Origin: an uncultured Lachnospiraceae bacterium
GTDB taxonomy: Bacteria > Bacillota > Clostridia > Lachnospirales > Lachnospiraceae
DNA length: 20,243 bases
Direction of reading: 5' to 3'
Assembly: GCA_937891165.1 (NCBI GenBank)
Contig: CALAEX010000087.1
Location: forward strand, 1-20,243
Part shown: piece by piece, positions 16,093 to 20,243 of the stretch
How positions within the stretch are numbered: the stretch's first letter is position 1
How the letters are laid out: the number at the start of each line of letters is the position of its first letter
Notes under the pieces: model-generated
What the model was told of the DNA's origin: nothing
Database searches by the model: none
Seen by the model: the letters and a program-made list of their open reading frames with translations, nothing else
Position numbers and translations under genes: made by a program

Positions 16093-17295
16093 ATGAACAT
16101 TCTGGTCACAGGTGCGAAGGGATTTGTTGGAAAAAACTTAGTAGCGAATTTAAATACTATCAAAGAGGGTAAAAATCGTACCAGAGACATAACGATTACA
16201 GAAGTATTCGAGTATGATATGGACACAGAACCTTCTTTATTAAAAGAATTTTGTCAGAAAGCTGATTTTGTGTTTCATTTAGCAGGGGTAAATCGTCCGA
16301 AAGAGCAAAGTGAATTTATGAGTGGTAATTTTGGTTTTTCTTCCACGTTATTAGAAACATTAAAGGAATGTGGAAATACTTGTCTCGTGATGTTATCGAG
16401 TTCGATTCAAGCAACTTTGATTGGTCGTTATGGCGAGTCAGATTATGGAAAATCAAAATTAGCTGGGGAAGAATTATTTTTTGAATATAGCAAAGAAACA
16501 GGTGCAAAAGTGCTTGTGTATCGTTTTCCAAATTTATTTGGAAAGTGGTGTAGACCAAATTATAATAGTGCGGTAGCTACGTTTTGCCACAATATGGCTC
16601 ACGGGCTTCCAATTCAAGTCAATGACCGTTCCACCGAATTAGAGTTACTGTATATTGATGATTTGGTAGAAGCGTTGTTAGATGCTTTAGAAGGTAAGGA
16701 ACAGTATTGTAATTACGAAGGATTACAAGCAGTGGGAGCACCGGATGGTCGGTATGCTTATGTTCCGATAACCCATAAAGTAACCTTGGGGGAAATCGTC
16801 GATTTATTAGAACAATTTCAAGCACAGCCAAAGACCTTATATTTACCAGAAATAGCAGAAAATTCGTTTGCGAAAAAATTGTATTCGACGTATTTGTCGT
16901 ATCTTCCAAAGGAAGCGGTTGCATTTCCTTTAAAGATGAATGCGGATGAGAGAGGTAGTTTTACCGAATTATTGAAAACAGCAAATCATGGTCAAGTTTC
17001 CGTGAATATTTCAAAGCCAGGTGTGACGAAAGGACAGCATTGGCACAATAGTAAGTGGGAATTTTTTATCGTGGTGTCTGGACATGGGTTAATTCAGGAG
17101 AGAAAGATAGGAACAGACGAAGTGATAGAGTTTGAAGTATCGGGAGAAAAGATAGAGGCGATTCATATGCTTCCAGGGTATACACATAATATTATTAATT
17201 TATCGGAAACAGAGAATCTAGTGACGGTGATGTGGGCAAATGAAGCGTTTGACCCAAAGCATCCGGATACGTTTTTTGAAAAGGTGGAGGAATAG
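16093..17295 (+). CDS. capF: Bifunctional UDP-sugar reductase with C-terminal cupin (CapF/FnlB type)
   Basis: Second step of UDP-L-FucNAc synthesis: epimerises at C3 and reduces the C4 keto group with NADPH. About 400 residues in two domains. The N-terminal SDR has TGAKGFVG (6-13), the HLAGVNRP segment, and the YxxxK pair in SDYGKSKLAGEE. The C-terminal cupin starts near MNADERGSFTEL and has the metal-site pattern HWH (316-318) with a later His at about 365. S. aureus CapF has the same architecture. I choose ATG 16093: the ATG at 16081 has its purine-rich site directly against it and would add four residues before the MNILVTGAKG opening. capG follows three bases after the stop. Confidence 0.94.
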   Translation: MNILVTGAKGFVGKNLVANLNTIKEGKNRTRDITITEVFEYDMDTEPSLLKEFCQKADFVFHLAGVNRPKEQSEFMSGNFGFSSTLLETLKECGNTCLVMLSSSIQATLIGRYGESDYGKSKLAGEELFFEYSKETGAKVLVYRFPNLFGKWCRPNYNSAVATFCHNMAHGLPIQVNDRSTELELLYIDDLVEALLDALEGKEQYCNYEGLQAVGAPDGRYAYVPITHKVTLGEIVDLLEQFQAQPKTLYLPEIAENSFAKKLYSTYLSYLPKEAVAFPLKMNADERGSFTELLKTANHGQVSVNISKPGVTKGQHWHNSKWEFFIVVSGHGLIQERKIGTDEVIEFEVSGEKIEAIHMLPGYTHNIINLSETENLVTVMWANEAFDPKHPDTFFEKVEE

Positions 17296-17298
17296 GGC

Positions 17299-18468
17299 AT
17301 GGTTTCGTTTCAAAACAATGGGAAATTAAAGTTATTGATTATTGTTGGTACTCGTCCAGAAATTATTCGTTTGGCAGCAGTGATAAAGAAATGTCGGAAG
17401 TATTTTGATACGATTTTAGCTCATACGGGTCAAAACTACGATTACAATTTGAATGGTGTCTTTTTCCGTGATTTAGAATTAGATGACCCAGAGGTGTACT
17501 TAGATGCCGTGGGAGAAAATTTAGGACAAACGATGGGGAATATCATTGCTCGTTCGTATGAATTGATGGTGGAGATTCAACCAGATGCGGTATTAGTATT
17601 AGGGGATACCAATTCTTGTTTAAGTGTGATTGGGGCAAAGCGATTGCATATTCCTATTTTTCATATGGAAGCGGGCAATCGTTGCAAAGATGAATGTCTT
17701 CCAGAGGAAACGAATCGTCGGATTGTCGATATTATTAGTGATGTGAATTTGGCGTACTCCGAACATGCTCGTCGTTATTTAGCCGATTGTGGACTGCCAA
17801 AAGAACGTACGTATGTGACAGGTTCTCCGATGGCAGAAGTGCTTCGTAATAATTTAGAGAAAATAGAAGCAAGTGATATTCATGCGAGACTTGGGTTAGA
17901 AAAAGGAAAGTATATCCTTCTTTCTGCACATCGAGAAGAAAATATTGATACAGAAAAGAATTTCATATCATTATTTACTGCAATCAATCAGATGGCAGAG
18001 CAGTATGATATGCCAATTTTATATTCTTGTCATCCACGCTCTAGAAAGCGGTTAGAACAGTCAGGTTTTGTTTTAGATAAGCGTGTCATTGCACATGAAC
18101 CCCTTGGTTTTCATGATTATAATTGTTTGCAGATGAATGCATTTGCCGTAGTTTCAGATAGTGGAACATTACCAGAGGAAAGTAGTTTCTTTACTTCGAT
18201 AGGAAAGCCATTTCCAGCGGTTTGTATTCGTACTTCTACAGAGCGACCAGAAGCATTAGATAAAGCTTGTTTTGTATTGGCAGGAATTGATGGAAAGTCT
18301 TTATTGCAGGCAGTGGAAACCGCAGTGAAGATGAATCAAGAGGGAGAGTATGGAATTCCAGTATTGGATTATATGGATGAAAATGTTTCTACAAAAGTAG
18401 TAAAATTGATTCAGAGTTATACAGGGGTTGTCAATAAAATGGTGTGGAGAAAGGAAGTTTCCCAATAA
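17299..18468 (+). CDS. capG: UDP-N-acetyl-L-fucosamine-forming 2-epimerase (CapG/FnlC type)
   Basis: Last step of UDP-L-FucNAc synthesis: 2-epimerisation of UDP-2-acetamido-2,6-dideoxy-L-talose. The 389-residue protein is of the WecB superfamily, with GTRPEIIRLAAV near the start, VLGDTNSCLS, HMEAGNRCKDE, PEETNRRIVD, LLSAHREEN, and SDSGTLPEESSFF near the end. The NRC and TNS variants separate it from the true UDP-GlcNAc epimerase at 13958 and fit the FnlC/CapG branch. GGAGG lies upstream, inside the end of capF. As last gene of the run it is followed by a gap with an AT-only inverted repeat. The order CapE-CapF-CapG is as in S. aureus type 5/8 loci, which supports all three calls. Confidence 0.93.
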   Translation: MVSFQNNGKLKLLIIVGTRPEIIRLAAVIKKCRKYFDTILAHTGQNYDYNLNGVFFRDLELDDPEVYLDAVGENLGQTMGNIIARSYELMVEIQPDAVLVLGDTNSCLSVIGAKRLHIPIFHMEAGNRCKDECLPEETNRRIVDIISDVNLAYSEHARRYLADCGLPKERTYVTGSPMAEVLRNNLEKIEASDIHARLGLEKGKYILLSAHREENIDTEKNFISLFTAINQMAEQYDMPILYSCHPRSRKRLEQSGFVLDKRVIAHEPLGFHDYNCLQMNAFAVVSDSGTLPEESSFFTSIGKPFPAVCIRTSTERPEALDKACFVLAGIDGKSLLQAVETAVKMNQEGEYGIPVLDYMDENVSTKVVKLIQSYTGVVNKMVWRKEVSQ

Positions 18469-18473
18469 AACGC

Positions 18474-18502
18474 TTGTTTTTATCGTAGAATTATGTTATC
18501 TT
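18474..18502 (+). promoter_or_regulatory. Weak candidate promoter for the Uma2-like gene
   Basis: TTGTTT (18474-18479) and TATCTT (18497-18502) are separated by 17 bases, and transcription would begin in the palindrome that follows. Each box matches consensus at four of six bases, so this is weak. Confidence 0.25.
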
Positions 18503-18535
18503 AAAATAAAAATATATTATTTTTATTTATTCTAC
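18485..18535. repeat. Nested inverted repeat in the capG-Uma2 gap
   Basis: The inner part is a perfect ten-base AT-only inverted repeat: AAATAAAAAT at 18504-18513, five-base loop, ATTTTTATTT at 18519-18528. It is enclosed by a seven-base repeat, GTAGAAT (18485-18491) with ATTCTAC (18529-18535). It could be a weak bidirectional terminator for the capsule operon or an operator site. It has no GC-rich stem. Confidence 0.45.
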
Positions 18536-18570
18536 ATTTTGGAAAATTAGCAAGGAAGGAAGGGAGTACA

Positions 18571-19125
18571 ATGCCATTACCAAAAGAACAATTATATACA
18601 ACGGAAGATATTTATAACTTACCAGAAGGGCAACGTGCGGAATTAATAGATGGTCAGATTTATTATATGGCTCCACCGACGTACAGACATCAAGAAATTG
18701 TTAGTATACTTCATGGAACTATTTATAATTATATTAAATCAAAAAAAGGGCCTTGCAAAGTTATTCCTGCTCCATTTGCTGTCTTTCTAAACAAGAACGA
18801 TAAAACTTATGTAGAACCTGATATTTCTATCATTTGTGATAAGAGTAAACGAACAGAGCATGGTTGTATTGGTTCTCCTGATTGGATTATTGAAGTAGTA
18901 TCTCCAAGTAGTAGACAGATGGATTATTTTACAAAACTTTTCAAATATCGTTCTGCTGAAGTTAGAGAATATTGGATTGTAGACCCTATGAAAAATCGTA
19001 TTATGGTGTATCAATTTGAAACTGGTACAATAACAGAATATTCTTTTGCTGATTCAGTTAAGGTTGGCATTTATGAAGATTTTTTTATTGATTTTTCCGA
19101 AATATCAGAACTATTGGATTCGTAA
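18571..19125 (+). CDS. Uma2-family (DUF820) restriction-endonuclease-fold protein
   Basis: A 184-residue protein of the Uma2 family, which has the PD-(D/E)XK nuclease fold. Visible marks are AELIDGQIYYM (23-33), VEPDISIICD with D84, SPDWIIEVVSPSS with E108, and FTKLFKYRSAEVREYWIVDP with candidate lysines K122 and K125, giving a full acidic-acidic-lysine set. The family is abundant in cyanobacteria and in some Firmicutes; its biological role is not settled. No methyltransferase, antitoxin or transposase partner is adjacent on this strand. GGAAGGAAGGGAG precedes ATG 18571. It stands outside the polysaccharide pathway, between that operon and a transposon remnant, and has its own terminator. Confidence 0.88.
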   Translation: MPLPKEQLYTTEDIYNLPEGQRAELIDGQIYYMAPPTYRHQEIVSILHGTIYNYIKSKKGPCKVIPAPFAVFLNKNDKTYVEPDISIICDKSKRTEHGCIGSPDWIIEVVSPSSRQMDYFTKLFKYRSAEVREYWIVDPMKNRIMVYQFETGTITEYSFADSVKVGIYEDFFIDFSEISELLDS

Positions 19126-19154
19126 TTTTATAAATGATTCAAAGGTGGTTTTTA

Positions 19155-19292
19155 ATGTTAATTAAAGAAACTGGGAGTCAAACACTCGTGATTTTAGTTG
19201 TGGGTGTTTGGCTCTTAGTTTTTAGAAAAAAGAACATATGTTCTTTGACTACGCAATTAACGAATTACCAGTTTTGCATTAATTCATCTTGA
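19155..19292 (+). CDS. Possible 45-residue membrane peptide (doubtful)
   Basis: An ATG at 19155 lies six bases after AAAGGTGG, a good ribosome site, and opens a 45-codon frame. The peptide has one hydrophobic stretch, TLVILVVGVWLLVF (10-23), followed by RKK, like a single-pass membrane peptide. Against it, the hydrophobic stretch is encoded by the strong terminator hairpin described next, so the resemblance may be accidental. I list it with low confidence. Confidence 0.18.
   Translation: MLIKETGSQTLVILVVGVWLLVFRKKNICSLTTQLTNYQFCINSS
19175..19223 (+). terminator. Rho-independent terminator after the Uma2-like gene
   Basis: A 13-base-pair stem, GAGTCAAACACTC (19175-19187) with GGGTGTTTGGCTC (19202-19214), has two G-U pairs and a 14-base loop, and is followed by TTAGTTTTT. 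The flanking AAACT and AGTTT can extend it. Its place 50 bases after the Uma2 stop fits. Confidence 0.75.
19229..19246. promoter_or_regulatory. 18-base perfect palindrome containing a LexA-box-like core
   Basis: AAAGAACATATGTTCTTT reads the same on both strands. Its core GAACATATGTTC fits the Gram-positive SOS box GAAC-RNRY-GTTC. No gene is clearly placed to be controlled by it, so it may instead be a hairpin at a mobile-element end. Confidence 0.35.
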
Positions 19293-19482
19293 TGAATTGT
19301 GCACTAAGCTAAAATAAGTCGAAGTTGTTTATTTGATAATGCTCCTTTTATAGGGTGTCTACGATTTAGGATTCTATCAGTTATTTCAAGCCTAGCAATG
19401 ATAGTTATTTCCCCTAGTGGTAAGTAACATTTAAGTAATCCCTTTCTCTTGTCGTGTCCACCTTATAGGGTACATTATAATT

Positions 19483-19668
19483 TTATATATAAGTCTTTGC
19501 TTTTTCTTCAGTTAAGGAAAATTTTTTCATAATCATTTCCAAAACTGCTTCCTTGGATTGACCAAGTTCTTGCATTACTTCCACTAGAGAAATAATTCCT
19601 TTTTCAATCCCTTTTTCAATCCCTTTTTCTTCAATTTTGTCAACTGCTTGGCACATAGTTCTTACCTG
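19483..19668 (-). pseudogene. C-terminal stub of an Rpn/PD-(D/E)XK transposase-like nuclease gene
   Basis: Read on the - strand, a frame entering from the transposon side gives QVRTMCQAVDKIEEKG, then EKGIEKGI repeats, a short coiled section and the end KAKTYI with TAA at 19485-19483. This is the style of C-terminus seen in Rpn (PDDEXK_2) recombination-promoting nuclease family proteins: an MC.A motif, then EKG repeats, then a short helical tail. In-frame stops appear just beyond the presumed transposon junction near 19668, so the gene is cut off from its catalytic domain. Its front part should lie beyond the transposon, outside the window. The first ATG in the stub is at 19656, giving 57 residues, but I see no reason to think it is expressed. 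Family assignment is from pattern only. Confidence 0.6.
19598..19629. repeat. 12-base tandem repeat within the nuclease stub
   Basis: CCTTTTTCAATC occurs twice in a row (19598-19609, 19610-19621), followed by a partial copy. On the - strand it encodes the repeated Glu-Lys-Gly-Ile of the coiled tail. Such tandem units vary in copy number easily. Confidence 0.7.
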
Positions 19669-19671
19669 CTA

Positions 19672-19870
19672 CTAAAAACATATACAAATGTGTATATGCT
19701 AGATGGTTTGCTACAATCTCACGATTTGTAGTTACTGCTTCTTCGTATCCGATTTCGCCTCAGCTACTTTCGTTGATATGATACTCCACAGTCGTCAATT
19801 CCCGACTAGCCATCGGTACATACTTACAATTGCTTGATTATGCGATTTTGTAAGTTTTTGCATCTCTTAA
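19672..19870 (-). ncRNA. Probable omega-RNA (TnpB guide RNA) region
   Basis: TnpB proteins use an RNA whose scaffold spans the end of tnpB and the right end of the element, with the guide taken from flanking DNA. Here about 170 non-coding bases follow the tnpB stop and have stacked inverted repeats: AGTCG/CGACT (19790-19794 with 19803-19807), CTACAA/TTGTAG (19711-19716 with 19726-19731) and the end hairpin. The guide would be read just outside, at about 19650-19671, within the broken nuclease gene. Both ends of this feature are estimates. Confidence 0.55.
19679..19698. repeat. Subterminal hairpin of the IS605-type right end
   Basis: A perfect eight-base stem, CATATACA (19679-19686) and TGTATATG (19691-19698), with loop AATG. 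Single-strand transposases of the Y1 (TnpA) type recognise such hairpins near each end. Confidence 0.65.
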
Positions 19871-20243
19871 ATTAAGACTTGCGTTAAAATCTCTATCTTC
19901 TACATAACCACAATGACATCTGTAAATTCTATCCGAAAGTTTTAAATCTTTCTTTATACTTCCACAATGATGACATAATTTAGAAGATGGATACCATCTG
20001 CCTACGATTCTTAATTCTATTCCTAATTCTTTACATTTTGTTTCCAGTTTTGTTCTAAATTCATAGAACTTCTGTGATGCAACAGCTTTGGAAAGATGCC
20101 GATTCTTCATCATTCCTTTCACATTCAAATCCTCCATTGTTATATAAGATGGCTTGGTTTTCGCTATCTCATGGATACATTTATTGATATAATCCGTGCG
20201 AATATTATCTATTCTATGATGAAGTTTTTGTACCTTTGCTTTT
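19838..20243 (-). CDS. tnpB: TnpB (IS200/IS605 OrfB) RNA-guided nuclease, C-terminal part
   Basis: The frame is open to the window edge, so about 135 C-terminal residues are visible and the start lies beyond 20243. Upstream of the internal ATG at 20137 the frame continues with KVQKLHHRIDNIRTDYINK, typical TnpB sequence, so that ATG is not the start. Visible parts are the RuvC-II strand ITMEDLNVKGM with its catalytic Glu, a bridge-like helix, the zinc ribbon (C-x2-C in LCHHCG and C-x-C in YRCHCG), and RuvC-III in EDRDFNASLNL with the catalytic Asp. The RuvC-I Asp is outside. TnpB is an RNA-guided DNA nuclease that helps the element persist at its site. The second zinc pair is CxC rather than CxxC, a slight deviation. 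Activity cannot be judged from the part seen. Confidence 0.92.
   Translation of the reverse strand, partial: KAKVQKLHHRIDNIRTDYINKCIHEIAKTKPSYITMEDLNVKGMMKNRHLSKAVASQKFYEFRTKLETKCKELGIELRIVGRWYPSSKLCHHCGSIKKDLKLSDRIYRCHCGYVEDRDFNASLNLRDAKTYKIA

Larger units (their letters stand above)
19126..19482. other. Palindrome-rich region without a secure gene
   Basis: After the terminator this stretch has an 18-base palindrome (19229-19246) and a stem-loop, AATTCATC/GATGAATT at 19281-19298 with outer GCA/TGC at 19276 and 19302. The sequence CCTT(TT)ATAGGGT occurs twice in the same orientation (19344-19356 and 19461-19471). Frames are short on both strands apart from the small one listed separately. 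It may be a transposon end, a MITE-like remnant, or a structured RNA read on the - strand. Confidence 0.4.
19669..20243 (-). mobile_element. IS200/IS605-type element, right-end part (continues past window)
   Basis: The element consists of the tnpB 3' part, a structured non-coding tail and a right-end hairpin, in the order typical for IS605-family elements. The boundary near 19669 is estimated from the hairpin at 19679-19698 and from where the interrupted nuclease frame resumes; the exact base is uncertain by several positions. The left end and any tnpA would be beyond 20243. These elements leave no target duplication, so the junction can be fixed only by comparison with an empty site. Confidence 0.7.

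Noticed and set aside
19598..19629. CRISPR-like repeats
   Set aside because: The 12-base units are contiguous with no spacers and lie inside a coding frame as EKGI repeats.
20137..20137. ATG at 20137 (minus strand) as start of a 99-residue transposase gene
   Set aside because: The frame continues upstream to the window edge with typical TnpB sequence, so the gene is longer.
1..20243. tRNA, rRNA or riboswitch genes
   Set aside because: I saw no cloverleaf-like or conserved rRNA segment and no known riboswitch core on either strand by reading.

Overview
The window is most of an exopolysaccharide/capsule biosynthesis locus from a low-GC Gram-positive bacterium. An anaerobic Clostridia-type organism, perhaps Lachnospiraceae, is my inference from the strong AT bias, AGGAGG-type ribosome sites and the gene repertoire. 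Nothing in the sequence fixes the species. All polysaccharide genes lie on the + strand, with short gaps or overlaps, as in one or two long operons.

Region 1 (1-3843), priming and decoration. It holds the 3' end of a DegT-family sugar aminotransferase, a PglC-type phosphoglycosyl transferase that loads the first sugar onto lipid phosphate, a GNAT acetyltransferase, a divergent PLP-fold protein and an ATP-grasp ligase. The last three look like a small modification cassette of unknown product.

Region 2 (3846-13839), chain assembly. It holds four glycosyltransferase-type proteins (two GT4, one WbsX-like, one TuaH-like), a Wzy-type polymerase, a polysaccharide pyruvyl transferase, a Wzx-type flippase and an Fe-S protein of the F420 hydrogenase beta-subunit family. 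This centre is visibly the most AT-rich part, typical of the variable core of such loci.

Region 3 (13840-18468), nucleotide sugars. A candidate internal promoter precedes a non-hydrolysing UDP-GlcNAc 2-epimerase (giving UDP-ManNAc) and a complete capE-capF-capG (fnlABC) set for UDP-L-FucNAc. The cap genes are visibly richer in G+C than the centre. The repeat unit is therefore likely to hold L-FucNAc, possibly ManNAc, and a pyruvate ketal.

Region 4 (18469-20243), accessory edge. It holds a lone Uma2-family nuclease-like gene with its terminator and about 250 bases of palindrome-rich non-coding DNA. Next, on the - strand, comes the C-terminal stub of an Rpn/PD-(D/E)XK-type gene, apparently broken by an IS200/IS605-type element. 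That element contributes the C-terminal part of tnpB, a probable omega-RNA region and a right-end hairpin, and runs off the window edge.

The Wzx and Wzy genes indicate a Wzx/Wzy-dependent pathway. No chain-length regulator, kinase or transcription factor is visible; those would lie upstream of base 1 if present.
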